Shown here: one piece after another, positions 46,754 to 55,213 of the stretch | Position numbering within the stretch: position 1 is the stretch's first letter | How the letters are laid out: the number at the start of each line of letters is the position of its first letter | Source of the DNA: Deltaproteobacteria bacterium | GTDB lineage: Bacteria; Desulfobacterota; Syntrophia; Syntrophales; JAFGHS01 | Reading direction: 5' to 3' | Length of the DNA stretch: 64,000 bases | Assembly (NCBI GenBank): GCA_016928025.1 | Contig: JAFGLN010000023.1 | Coordinates: forward strand, 1-64,000 | The notes under the pieces: model-generated | Databases searched by the model: none | Seen by the model: only the letters and a program-made list of their open reading frames with translations | Told to the model about the DNA's origin: nothing | Translations under genes and position numbers: made by a program

Positions 46754-46811
46754 TTGACTTCAAGTATTTCAAGATAGTATGAGTTTCTGGATATCTGTCA
46801 TTCTTGGCATA
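46754..46811 (+). promoter_or_regulatory. Promoter P3 with operator palindrome upstream of the molybdenum hydroxylase
   Basis: TTGACT (46754) and TATGAG (46778) are spaced by 18 bases. They are followed by TCTGTC-N6-GGCATA at 46794-46811, the same operator form as P1 (TATGTC-N6-GGCATA), again about 40 bases after the -35 start. The leader to the gene is about 240 nt; I see nothing else certain in 46630-47055. Confidence 0.45.
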
Positions 46812-47055
46812 GAATGATAAACGCTAAATCTCTTTTACGACAGAGAGACAGGACTGGGGAGGCTTATCGGATATTAACCGCGGTCATTCACAGGAAACAG
46901 CGGGATGGAAACAATTGTCGTTTTGAACTGTGCTGACAGGTAGATGCCTGGTTGAAATTGATCTATTTAATCTTGTTTAGGTGGTAGTGGATTCCGGCCA
47001 GCATCCGAAATGATAGGTAGGTTTTATTAAAAATATCGAGGAGGCGGAGGAGCAA

Positions 47056-49728
47056 ATGAAAGAAGTTAATCTGACAATCAATGGCGTTAAGAAGCAATTC
47101 ACTGTCGAGCCCGATTATGTGCTCCTTGATCTATTGCGTGAGGATTTGGGCCTGACCGGCGCCAAGCAGTCTTGTGACCGTAAGGGGCAATGCGGGGCCT
47201 GCATGGTCATCGTAGACGGAAAAGCCGTCCATTCCTGTTTAAAGAAGGTGGTCGATCTGGAAGGTGCTTCCGTCATTACCGTCGAGGGTCTGGGGACACC
47301 GCACAATCCGCACCTGATTCAGGAAGCCTATGTACTTTCCGGAGCCGTCCAATGCGGCTATTGCACACCGGGCATGATCATGGCTACCAAGGTGCTCCTC
47401 GATAAAAATCCCGATCCTGACGATGCGGCAATTAAAAGGGCTCTGGCCAGGAACCTTTGCCGCTGCACGGGCTACACTAAAATCATCGACGCCGTCAAGC
47501 TTGCTGCGCGGTTTCTCCGCAATGAAACAACGCCGGACGAATATCGCCAGAACATTGAGGCAGGCGCCATGGGCGTGTCCCATCCGCGGCCATCGTCGAT
47601 TCTAAAGGCCTGCGGCGTTGCCCAATTTACCGGAGACATCAAGATGCCGGGCATGATTGAGCTGGCTCTTGTCCATAGCACGGAACACCATGCGATTATT
47701 AAATCCATCGACACTCGGATGGCGGAGAAGATGCCGGGTGTCATCGGAATTATGCGGCCGGAGGATATCAAAGGGACCAACCGTATCCGGGTCATTGTGC
47801 CCGATCAGCCGGTTCTCTGTGAAGACAAGGTTCGAATTCTGGGTGATCCGCTTGTTGCCGTTGCCGCCGAGACGCGGGTCCAGGCCCGGGCCGCCGCCGC
47901 CGCGGTCAAGGTACAGTATGAGCCCCTGCCCGTTATGCTGACGCCGGCGGAAGCGTTGGCTCCGGATGCCCCGCAGATTCACACGCAGTTGCCTAATCTC
48001 TGTTTCTCTCAGCCTTTGATTAAGGGAGATGCCGAGGCAGCCCTGGGGGCATCGGCGGCCGTCGTCGCAGCTGAATTTTCAACGCAGATGAATCATCAGG
48101 CCCCCCTGGAGCCGGAAGCGTGTGTTGCCTATCTCGATGGCGAAGGCGAAAACGCCCGGCTGGTTGTGATCGGCCGGAGCATCAACATCCATTCCCATGC
48201 GGCACAGATTAAAGAAGCCGTTGGTTGGGAAAATATCCGCTACAAAGAAGCCTATTCCGGCGGTCAATTCGGTATCAAGGCGGCCGTCACCAGTGAGGCT
48301 GTCACCGCCGCGGCGGCCATGCATTTCAAACGGCCGGTCCGTTATATTCCAAGCCTTCAGGAATCAATCATTACGACGTCCAAAAGGCATCCCTATGAAA
48401 TGAAGCTGAAACTGGCTGCCGATGCCCAGGGCCATATCACGGCTTATGAAAATGATTTTACCATCAATAAAGGAGCGTACACTATTTTAGGTCCCATGGC
48501 CATATCGAGAAGCCTCCACATGCTCTCAGGGTCCTACCATATCCCCAACATTAATGCCCTGGGAAAACTAGTATATACCAATAACGGCTATGGCGGAGCC
48601 GCGAGGGGTGCCGGACCTCCCCAGACCATCTTTGCCCTCGAGTCGGCGGTGGACATGCTGGCGGAGAAGTTAGAAATCGATCCTTTGGAGTTCCGGCGCA
48701 GGAATTCTCTGCAACCGGGTGGGACGAAGGCCACCGGTATGGTTGCTGCTCAGTGGCCGTTTCCGGAGGTTTGTGACGCCATCAAACCTCACTATGACAG
48801 GGCCAAAAAAGAGGTGGAAGCTTTTAATCAAAAAAACGACAGGATCAAACGAGGTGTCGGCATTGCCGCTATGTCCTTTGGGATCGGCGGGAACGCTGAC
48901 CGGGCAAAGCTGGCCGTCGAGGTCGATCCGGATGACGGCATCACGATTTACGCCGCCGTTGCCGATCCGGGCGAAGGCAATGAGTCCATGCTAGCGCAGA
49001 TTGCTGCCCATGCCTTGGAGATGCCTCTGGAGAAAGTACGCCTCTACACGCGTGATACGGAAAAGACGTTTCCCGCCGGGCCTTCGGCGGGGAGCCGTCA
49101 GACCTGGATGGCGGGCGGTGCCTTGATGGATGCCATCCAGCAAATGAAGGAAGCTATGGAAGCAGTCGGATCGAAGACGTATGAAGGCCTGCAAAAGACA
49201 GGAAAACCAACCCGCTATGAAGGGCGCCGCAAGAACAAAGGCGAATTAATGCTTGATCCCAAAACCGGTCAGGGGGATTCATTTTTGTCCGAATGCCACA
49301 ATCTTCAGATGGTGGAGGCGGAAGTGAACACGGAAACCGGTGCGGTTGTGGTGAACAAGATTACGACCGTTGTGGACGCAGGGCCGGTAATCCATCCGCA
49401 GAATCTCGAGGGCCAGTTGGAGGGTGGGATGGACCAGGGCGTCGGCTACGCGCTCCGTGAAGAATATGTCCACGGCAAAACGAAAGATTATGTCAGCTTC
49501 AAATTTCCCACTATGCGGACCGCCTTCAAAACGGAGATTATCACGTTGGAAACACCTCGTATTGGCGGGCCCCTGGGAGCCACGGGCATCGGTGAGATGA
49601 CCATGGTGTCCACGGCGCCGGCGGTGATCAACGCCATCTATAATGCCTGCGGCGCCAGAATCTTCGATCTGCCGGCGACACCGGCCAAAGTGAAGGCGGC
49701 AATTGAGGCCAGGAACAAAACAATGTAA
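47056..49728 (+). CDS. Molybdenum hydroxylase, aldehyde oxidoreductase (Mop) type
   Basis: A single-chain xanthine-oxidase-family enzyme of 890 residues. Two [2Fe-2S] clusters are bound by Cys40, 46, 49, 61 and Cys100, 103, 135, 137; from about residue 170 the two molybdopterin domains follow, with GGQFGIKAAVTSEAV, GGAARGAGPPQTIFALE and the catalytic Glu847 in GATGIGE. Fused clusters without an FAD domain match Desulfovibrio gigas Mop (about 907 residues), which uses the cytosine dinucleotide cofactor. The downstream genes supply sulfuration, insertion and cytidylylation. GGAGGCGGAGGAG precedes the ATG. The substrate (aldehyde or N-heterocycle) is not decidable from sequence. Confidence 0.9.
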   Translation: MKEVNLTINGVKKQFTVEPDYVLLDLLREDLGLTGAKQSCDRKGQCGACMVIVDGKAVHSCLKKVVDLEGASVITVEGLGTPHNPHLIQEAYVLSGAVQCGYCTPGMIMATKVLLDKNPDPDDAAIKRALARNLCRCTGYTKIIDAVKLAARFLRNETTPDEYRQNIEAGAMGVSHPRPSSILKACGVAQFTGDIKMPGMIELALVHSTEHHAIIKSIDTRMAEKMPGVIGIMRPEDIKGTNRIRVIVPDQPVLCEDKVRILGDPLVAVAAETRVQARAAAAAVKVQYEPLPVMLTPAEALAPDAPQIHTQLPNLCFSQPLIKGDAEAALGASAAVVAAEFSTQMNHQAPLEPEACVAYLDGEGENARLVVIGRSINIHSHAAQIKEAVGWENIRYKEAYSGGQFGIKAAVTSEAVTAAAAMHFKRPVRYIPSLQESIITTSKRHPYEMKLKLAADAQGHITAYENDFTINKGAYTILGPMAISRSLHMLSGSYHIPNINALGKLVYTNNGYGGAARGAGPPQTIFALESAVDMLAEKLEIDPLEFRRRNSLQPGGTKATGMVAAQWPFPEVCDAIKPHYDRAKKEVEAFNQKNDRIKRGVGIAAMSFGIGGNADRAKLAVEVDPDDGITIYAAVADPGEGNESMLAQIAAHALEMPLEKVRLYTRDTEKTFPAGPSAGSRQTWMAGGALMDAIQQMKEAMEAVGSKTYEGLQKTGKPTRYEGRRKNKGELMLDPKTGQGDSFLSECHNLQMVEAEVNTETGAVVVNKITTVVDAGPVIHPQNLEGQLEGGMDQGVGYALREEYVHGKTKDYVSFKFPTMRTAFKTEIITLETPRIGGPLGATGIGEMTMVSTAPAVINAIYNACGARIFDLPATPAKVKAAIEARNKTM

Positions 49729-49738
49729 TACAAGGCTG

Positions 49739-49789
49739 AAGATCGGCAGGTCGACACCCATTTAATGATGTCGATCTGCCGATCTTTTT
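49739..49789 (+). terminator. Intrinsic terminator inside the hydroxylase gene cluster
   Basis: GATCGGCAG-G-TCGAC pairs with GTCGA-T-CTGCCGATC (15 bp with one G-U) around a loop of 14 and is followed by TTTTT. It ends 27 bp before the desulfurase start, too close for a separate promoter, so the maturation genes are probably expressed by partial read-through at a lower level than the enzyme. Confidence 0.8.
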
Positions 49790-49816
49790 GTTTGACGATT
49801 CCGCAAGTCATTTCAT

Positions 49817-51184
49817 ATGATGCCGGCCATGATTATTTCCCCCAAAGGTATATCCCTGGACATCATCCGTAACGATTTTCCGTCGTTAAGGAGGATGAGA
49901 GACGGAAAGCCGCCCATCTATTTCGATAACGCCTGTACAACTTTGGTGCCACAGCAGGTCATCCGCGCGATAACGGACTACTATGAACAACATCCGGCCT
50001 GCGGCGGTGGCCGAAGCCGCCACTGGTTTGCCGAAGAAGTGATCGCAGAAATTGACGGCGATGCGGCGGCGGAAATTGAAGGATCGCGCCAAATTATTGC
50101 GGACTTTATCAATGCCGGCTCCGAAAAAGAAATTGTCTTTACCGCCAATGCCAGTCATGCCATCAATATTGTGGCCCTGGGTTTTCCCTTCCGTCGTGGT
50201 GATGTCGTGCTGCTTACGGACCGGGAACATAATTCGAATCTTGTTCCCTGGCTGAGATTGCAGAATAAAGGATCGATCAGGGTTGATTATTGCGGGACGG
50301 GAGAGGATGGTGCTTTTGATCTTGAAGCCTTCCGGGGTAAGTTGGAAAGCGGCCCTGTCCGCCTGGTCAGCATGGCCTACACCTCGAATGTGACCGGCTG
50401 CACCCTGCCGGCCAAGGCGATCATCGACTTGGCCCATTGTTGCGGTGCCAGGGTCCTTCTGGATGCGGCCCAGACGGCGCCGCACCGGGCAATGGATGTT
50501 CAGGACCTGGATGTGGATTTCCTGGCCTTCTCCATCCACAAAATGTGCGGTCCCCGGGGCGTGGGTATCCTGTATGGCAAAGGAGCGCTTTTAAGGCAGG
50601 CCGAGCCCGGGATTGGCGATGACGGTGAAGATGCTATCGAACCGGTACTCCTGGGTGGCGGCGCGGTCCATGATGCGACCTATCAGGGTTATCGTCTTTT
50701 GGATCCGCCCGAGCGGTTTGAGGTCGGCGTGCAGAACTACGCAGGCCAGATTGCCGCCGGCGCCGCCGTGAACTATTTGCAGGCCATTGGAATGGACCGC
50801 ATTGACAAACGGGAAACCGAATTAAACGGCTTCCTGACTGAGGAACTGCTCAAGCGATACGGAGACACCGGCTGGTTCAGGATTATCGGTCCCCGCGAGG
50901 CGGCGCAAAGAGGCGGCCTCCTCACCTTCGAGATTAAAAGGCCCAATGCCGTGGGCATCACGGAGGAGCTGAGCGCCCGGAGCAGCATCATGATCCGCGA
51001 CGGTGTTTTTTGCGTTCATTCTTACTTCAACAAGCTCTACGGTGAGGGCTGGACCAGGCCGAAGCCGCCGTCGGAGCACAAAATGGTTTACCGTCTGTCT
51101 CTGTATTTTTACAACACCCTGGAGGAATGCCGGACGTTCCTGGACACGCTGCATGACATTTTTGAAGAACGCAGCTATATTTGA
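49817..51184 (+). CDS. Cysteine desulfurase (SufS/NifS4-like) for cofactor sulfuration
   Basis: A PLP enzyme of 455 residues with class II (SufS/CsdA-like) features: YFDNACTTLVPQQV, DREHNSNLVPW with the PLP-stacking His138, VLLDAAQTAPH, the PLP lysine Lys242 in SIHKMCGPRGVG, and the active cysteine Cys399 in RDGVFCVHS. No separate Suf or Isc operon is present; it lies between the hydroxylase and an IscU-like gene plus xdhC. In Rhodobacter capsulatus a dedicated NifS4 sulfurates the cofactor held by XdhC, and the same task is inferred here. Selenide delivery is an alternative. The start is ATG 49817 or 49829. Confidence 0.8.
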   Translation: MMPAMIISPKGISLDIIRNDFPSLRRMRDGKPPIYFDNACTTLVPQQVIRAITDYYEQHPACGGGRSRHWFAEEVIAEIDGDAAAEIEGSRQIIADFINAGSEKEIVFTANASHAINIVALGFPFRRGDVVLLTDREHNSNLVPWLRLQNKGSIRVDYCGTGEDGAFDLEAFRGKLESGPVRLVSMAYTSNVTGCTLPAKAIIDLAHCCGARVLLDAAQTAPHRAMDVQDLDVDFLAFSIHKMCGPRGVGILYGKGALLRQAEPGIGDDGEDAIEPVLLGGGAVHDATYQGYRLLDPPERFEVGVQNYAGQIAAGAAVNYLQAIGMDRIDKRETELNGFLTEELLKRYGDTGWFRIIGPREAAQRGGLLTFEIKRPNAVGITEELSARSSIMIRDGVFCVHSYFNKLYGEGWTRPKPPSEHKMVYRLSLYFYNTLEECRTFLDTLHDIFEERSYI

Positions 51185-51221
51185 TAGTTATCCGGTTTTT
51201 GCGAAACCGAAGCTCGTTATT

Positions 51222-51620
51222 ATGGATGAAGCCGTCATCAAATATTACCGCAAACTGTTGAGATCGGGCTTTAAGTATGCCGGCACCGTCGATAATCCCG
51301 ACATTTTCATCGACACCGTAAGCGAAAATGTTCCGCTCTGTGGCCATGCCGGCGACTACTTGCATCTTTACATCCATGTTCGGGACGGTAAAATTGCCGC
51401 CGCCAGGTATCTATGCACGTGCGAACCGACAACGAATGTCGTTGTGGAAATCCTTTGCGGTCTGGTTCAGAATAAAACCTTGGCGGAGGTTAAACAAATC
51501 AATGAAAATTTTTTTTCCGAAGAATTGGCCAGTGACGGCAAAGACCTGCGACACAAAGCCGCCGGTCTGCTGGAACTTCTGCACAGAGGACTGGATAGAT
51601 ATCTGGCGGAGAGAATCTGA
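51222..51620 (+). CDS. IscU/NifU-N-like scaffold protein with incomplete cysteine set
   Basis: A 132-residue protein with the NifU N-terminal fold: NPDIFIDTVSENVPLCGHAGDYLHLYIHVRDGKIAAARYLCTCEPTTNVVVEILCGLVQNKTL aligns with IscU around Cys40, Asp45 and Cys65/67. The third cluster ligand (Cys106 in IscU) is replaced: DLRHKAAGL keeps His111 but has Lys next to it. It follows the desulfurase by 37 bp and precedes xdhC. It may pass sulfur or selenium to the molybdenum cofactor rather than build Fe-S clusters. No clear ribosome site is seen before ATG 51222. Confidence 0.7.
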   Translation: MDEAVIKYYRKLLRSGFKYAGTVDNPDIFIDTVSENVPLCGHAGDYLHLYIHVRDGKIAAARYLCTCEPTTNVVVEILCGLVQNKTLAEVKQINENFFSEELASDGKDLRHKAAGLLELLHRGLDRYLAERI

Positions 51621-51637
51621 GATAAAGGAGTCATTGC

Positions 51638-52696
51638 ATGAACGATAACAAGTATCTTTTGAAAATGATCTGTGAAAAACTGGGAACAGAAGCGTCACTC
51701 GTTCTGGCCTCCATTGTCAGTATTGAGGGCTCGTCGCCCCGGCATGGGGGAGCGAAAATGATCGTCGACGAGCGGGGAAAAAGTTACGGAACCATCGGCG
51801 GCGGAGCAATGGAAGCGACAGTGATTAGGGAGGCGTCAAATGCCCTATCGACAAAGCAATCCTGCCTGATGCGCTTTGATTTGACCGGTGAAGACGCCTC
51901 CGCCAAAGACATGATCTGCGGCGGAACGGCCCTGGTTCTGCTGGACGTCGTTGAGGCAACGTCGGAGAATATTGCCTTCTTCCGGGGATTTCAGGAAGCA
52001 GTGCAGGCGGATAACAACGGCTGTTTTTATACGCTGTTTCGCGGCGCTGATCAGGCCGTCGATATCCTTGGCCGTACACTGTACATCCCCGGTAAGAAAA
52101 GCACCGGCACTTATGTCTGGCAAGAAACAGATCTGGAAAAGGTTATATCCGCCTCGAAAGGTCTTTCCACAGCAGAAGTCCTTTCCCTGGGGGCAGTGCG
52201 GGTTGTTCTGGATCCGGTTAGAAAAACGGAAACGCTTTACTGCTTCGGGGCGGGGCATGTGGCCCTGCCGGCGGCCCATATGGCTGCCCTGGTGGGATTT
52301 CGCGTCGTTGTCATCGATGATCGGGATGAGTTTGCCAACAGGGATCGCTTTCCCGAAGCCGACGAGGTTCGCGTTATCGAAGACTTCAACCACGCCCTGG
52401 ATGGGCTGCCCATCGACGCTGATTCATATATCGTAATTGTCACGAGGGGGCATGCCTTTGACCGGGTCGTTCTCGAACAGGCCTTAAAGACCAAAGCCGG
52501 CTACATTGGCATGATCAGCAGTCGTAAAAAAAGAGAGCAGATTTATTCGGCGTTGATGGAGGAGGGTGTGAGCAAGGAGGCGCTGGCGTTTGTTCATTCT
52601 CCCATCGGCATTCCCATCGGCGGCGATACACCGGAAGAAATTGCCGTCAGCATTGTTGCCGAGCTCATCGGCGAACGGTATAAGAGGAAGTCATGA
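51638..52696 (+). CDS. xdhC: XdhC-family molybdenum cofactor insertion protein
   Basis: A 352-residue protein with the N-terminal XdhC/CoxI domain (SIEGSSPRHGGAKMIVDERG, GTIGGGAMEATVI and DMICGGTALVLLD with conserved Cys94) and the C-terminal Rossmann domain (LYCFGAGHVALPAAHMAALVGFRVVVIDDRDEFANRDRFPEA). XdhC binds the molybdenum cofactor, holds it during sulfuration and inserts it into the hydroxylase. AAAGGAG precedes the ATG, and the stop overlaps the next gene by 4 bp (ATGA). Confidence 0.92.
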   Translation: MNDNKYLLKMICEKLGTEASLVLASIVSIEGSSPRHGGAKMIVDERGKSYGTIGGGAMEATVIREASNALSTKQSCLMRFDLTGEDASAKDMICGGTALVLLDVVEATSENIAFFRGFQEAVQADNNGCFYTLFRGADQAVDILGRTLYIPGKKSTGTYVWQETDLEKVISASKGLSTAEVLSLGAVRVVLDPVRKTETLYCFGAGHVALPAAHMAALVGFRVVVIDDRDEFANRDRFPEADEVRVIEDFNHALDGLPIDADSYIVIVTRGHAFDRVVLEQALKTKAGYIGMISSRKKREQIYSALMEEGVSKEALAFVHSPIGIPIGGDTPEEIAVSIVAELIGERYKRKS

Positions 52697-53811
52697 CAGA
52701 TACCCGTTATGCCGCTATCATCCTTGCGGCCGGCCTTTCGTCGCGCATGAAATCCTTCAAACCTCTGCTGCCTTTGGGAGCAGAATCAATTGCTGACCGG
52801 GTTATCTCGTCATTTACAAAAAATAGCTGCGATGTGCTGCTCGTGATCGGATGGAATAAGGACCTTCTGCTATCCGGCCTGAAAACCCGGTACATCACAA
52901 TTGTCGAAAATCCCGATTACGAGCAGGGAATGTTTACCTCTGTCCTGGCAGGCATCCATCGCCTGCAGCCACAGCTCGATGGATTTTTCATCATGCCGGT
53001 TGATATTCCCCTCGTGAGACCGGCGACGGTTCGCGGGCTCATGGACGAAGCGGCAAAACAGCCGGGGAAAATTATCTATCCCGCCTTCGGGAGGGAAAGA
53101 GGGCATCCGACTTTTGTTCCGTCTTGCCTCGTTTCCGGTATTGCGTCGTGGCAGCAGGACGGAGGTTTGAAGGCATTTCTCCGGATCCGCGAAGAACTTT
53201 CTCTGGATTTGCCCGTGCCCGATCGCAACATCCTGTTTGATATCGATACGGCCGATGACTATCAAGAGGCGCAGGAGCGTTTTCGCACCTATGATATACC
53301 GACGGATGAAGAGTGCGACGTCATCATGGATGTCATTCATCCTGTGGCAACCAATGTCCGCCGGCATTGCCGGAAAGTCGCCGAAGTGGCCGTGTTCCTT
53401 GGTGAAAAATTGCGGCATCAGGGTCAAGACATCAACTTGCCTTTGGTCCGGGCTGCAGCCCTACTGCACGATCTGGCCAAAGGAATGCCGGATCATGACA
53501 CGGTGGCGGGTCGGATGCTGAATGACATGGGCTTCGGTGCTGTCGGCAACATCGTGGCTCTGCACACCGATTTAACGGAGGGGGCTGAAATTGTCTCCCT
53601 GGAAACCAAGATTGTGTATCTTGCGGACAAGTTTGTGGAAAACGACAAGATTATACCGCTGGAAGAGCGCTATCGCACCTGGGACCGCCGGTTTGCCGTT
53701 ACCCCGGATGTCAAGGTCGGTATCCTAAGGCGCAAAAGCCGCGCCCTTCAGGTAAAGCAAGAATTGGAAGTAATCCTGGGCGGCCCGTTGGAAAATATTA
53801 TTAATGTCTAA
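52693..53811 (+). CDS. MocA-like nucleotidyltransferase fused to an HD domain
   Basis: A 372-residue fusion. The N-terminal half (about 1-200) is a MobA/MocA-type NTP transferase: IILAAGLSSRMKSFKPLLPLG at 9-29, EQGMFTSVLAGI, MPVDIPLVRP and HPTFVPS-type motifs; MocA adds CMP to molybdopterin to make the cytosine dinucleotide cofactor used by Mop-type enzymes. The C-terminal half is a metal-binding HD domain: His225, His259-Asp260 (LLHDLAKGMPDHD) and Asp-containing KIVYLADKFVEND. HD proteins are phosphohydrolases, perhaps for pyrophosphate or nucleotide turnover here. It is translationally coupled to xdhC. Confidence 0.82.
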   Translation: MTDTRYAAIILAAGLSSRMKSFKPLLPLGAESIADRVISSFTKNSCDVLLVIGWNKDLLLSGLKTRYITIVENPDYEQGMFTSVLAGIHRLQPQLDGFFIMPVDIPLVRPATVRGLMDEAAKQPGKIIYPAFGRERGHPTFVPSCLVSGIASWQQDGGLKAFLRIREELSLDLPVPDRNILFDIDTADDYQEAQERFRTYDIPTDEECDVIMDVIHPVATNVRRHCRKVAEVAVFLGEKLRHQGQDINLPLVRAAALLHDLAKGMPDHDTVAGRMLNDMGFGAVGNIVALHTDLTEGAEIVSLETKIVYLADKFVENDKIIPLEERYRTWDRRFAVTPDVKVGILRRKSRALQVKQELEVILGGPLENIINV

Positions 53812-53915
53812 AGACCATTTCCCGATGCAGGGGGCGTTTCTTCTATCCGCTTTTCTGCTTTAATTTATGTCGGCACGCCGGACATTTGCATGAGCGCCCC
53901 AACGTTACAATGGGC

Positions 53916-55181
53916 TTACGACCTTTCGGACGGTTTGGCCAGAGCGGAAGAGATCAAGCCGATGACCAGGACCATCAGAATCAAAATGAACGCCATATCA
54001 TAGCTGCCGAATTTTTCCTGTACATAACCGGCACCCGCCGGAATGAAGGCGCCCAGGACCGTCGTCAGAGGGAACACCAAACCCATAATGCTGGCATAAT
54101 TTTCCGGTCCGAAATAATTGCCGTACAATGTAGGCATCATCACCAGGATAGTGCCGTACGTGAGACCAAAGATAAAACTCATGACCATCAGGATCGGCAG
54201 ATTGGGAGCCTTCCAGATGAAAAAATACCCGACCAGCATGGCCATATAAGCAACCACACTGATCCAGCGAGGTTCAACGCGGTCAGCCAACCAGCCGCTC
54301 GGGAAGCGGGCGATGCTGCTGCCCAGGAGCATCATGCTGATAACCGAGGCGGCTTGCATTTTAGTATAACCCACATCCGTGACATGCAATACACCATGGG
54401 CCAAGAGCATGACGAGCGGCATCATATGCACCGCGCTGAGAACAGTAATAAACCAGAATGACGGCGTCCTCAAAATTTCTCTATAGGTCCATACCCGGGA
54501 AGTATGGAAGGTTCTGGCCGCCTTGACCGGATTGTCTGTCAGCGTGTCGCCCTGTGCCAGATCAATGCCGTCGACTGACTGGTTCAGATCTTCGGGTTTA
54601 TTGACAACGAAAAACATTAGAATAATGCCGACAATAACGAACCCGCAGGCGGACAGCCAGCCGAACCGCCATGATCCGGTTTTGAGGATGAGCCAGGTCA
54701 GGGTCGGCTGGGCGAGAAAACCGGCCAGAGGCGCGGCGGTCATGACCAGACCCAGAACCATGGCCCGCTTGGCGCTGAACCAGTGCATGAGGATCGTCTG
54801 AATGGAAAACAAACCGCCTAGAGCGATGCCTAAAGGGATGATCAGCCCCCAAAGCACGATCCACAGCCAGAGCTGCCTGGTGATTGTGCCCAACAGAATC
54901 AGGGCGAATGCGATGATGGTCAATCCCGTCATGATTGTTTTTTTCGCCCCGAATTTATTGATTGATATGGCCATAACCGGCGCCAGAAACCCCATGGCCA
55001 GCACATTGATGGTATGGGCGATGGAAGCCTGCCCGCGGCCCCATCCCAATGCGTCGATCATGGCCGGGAAGATGGCCGCAAAGCCGTAAACGACGATGCC
55101 CGTTGTACAAAAATAGATTACAAAAAGAAGTATTGCGTTGATCCAACCATAAAATTTCCCATTTTCCTTTTGAACCTTCAT
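53916..55181 (-). CDS. MFS transporter, oxalate/formate antiporter-like
   Basis: An inner-membrane carrier of 421 residues with twelve predicted membrane segments. The start region NGKFYGWINAILLFVIYFCTTGIVVYGFAAIFPAMIDALGWGRGQAS and loop motifs such as NKFGAKKTIMTGL and GWLADRVEPRW match the OFA/monocarboxylate branch of the MFS. Its neighbours make formate or an aldehyde acid plausible as substrate, but this is only contextual. The start is ATG 55181; a TTG seven codons upstream is also in frame. It is convergent with the MocA-HD gene. A 14-bp palindrome lies upstream near a TATAAT. Confidence 0.8.
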   Translation of the reverse strand: MKVQKENGKFYGWINAILLFVIYFCTTGIVVYGFAAIFPAMIDALGWGRGQASIAHTINVLAMGFLAPVMAISINKFGAKKTIMTGLTIIAFALILLGTITRQLWLWIVLWGLIIPLGIALGGLFSIQTILMHWFSAKRAMVLGLVMTAAPLAGFLAQPTLTWLILKTGSWRFGWLSACGFVIVGIILMFFVVNKPEDLNQSVDGIDLAQGDTLTDNPVKAARTFHTSRVWTYREILRTPSFWFITVLSAVHMMPLVMLLAHGVLHVTDVGYTKMQAASVISMMLLGSSIARFPSGWLADRVEPRWISVVAYMAMLVGYFFIWKAPNLPILMVMSFIFGLTYGTILVMMPTLYGNYFGPENYASIMGLVFPLTTVLGAFIPAGAGYVQEKFGSYDMAFILILMVLVIGLISSALAKPSERS

Positions 55182-55213
55182 TGATTTACCCACTTTCTTC
55201 AATCGAATCTGAG

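Noticed and set aside
46817-46939. 40-codon frame in the hydroxylase leader
   Set aside because: No ribosome site and no recognisable sequence; length within chance expectation.
46636-47055. Molybdenum-cofactor riboswitch before the hydroxylase gene
   Set aside because: The leader is long enough, but I could not recognise the conserved core or a closing stem; only the operator is supported.
53812-53915. Terminator between the convergent MocA-HD and MFS genes
   Set aside because: TGTC-GGC..GCC-GGACA can pair weakly with a bulge, but no T-run follows on either strand.
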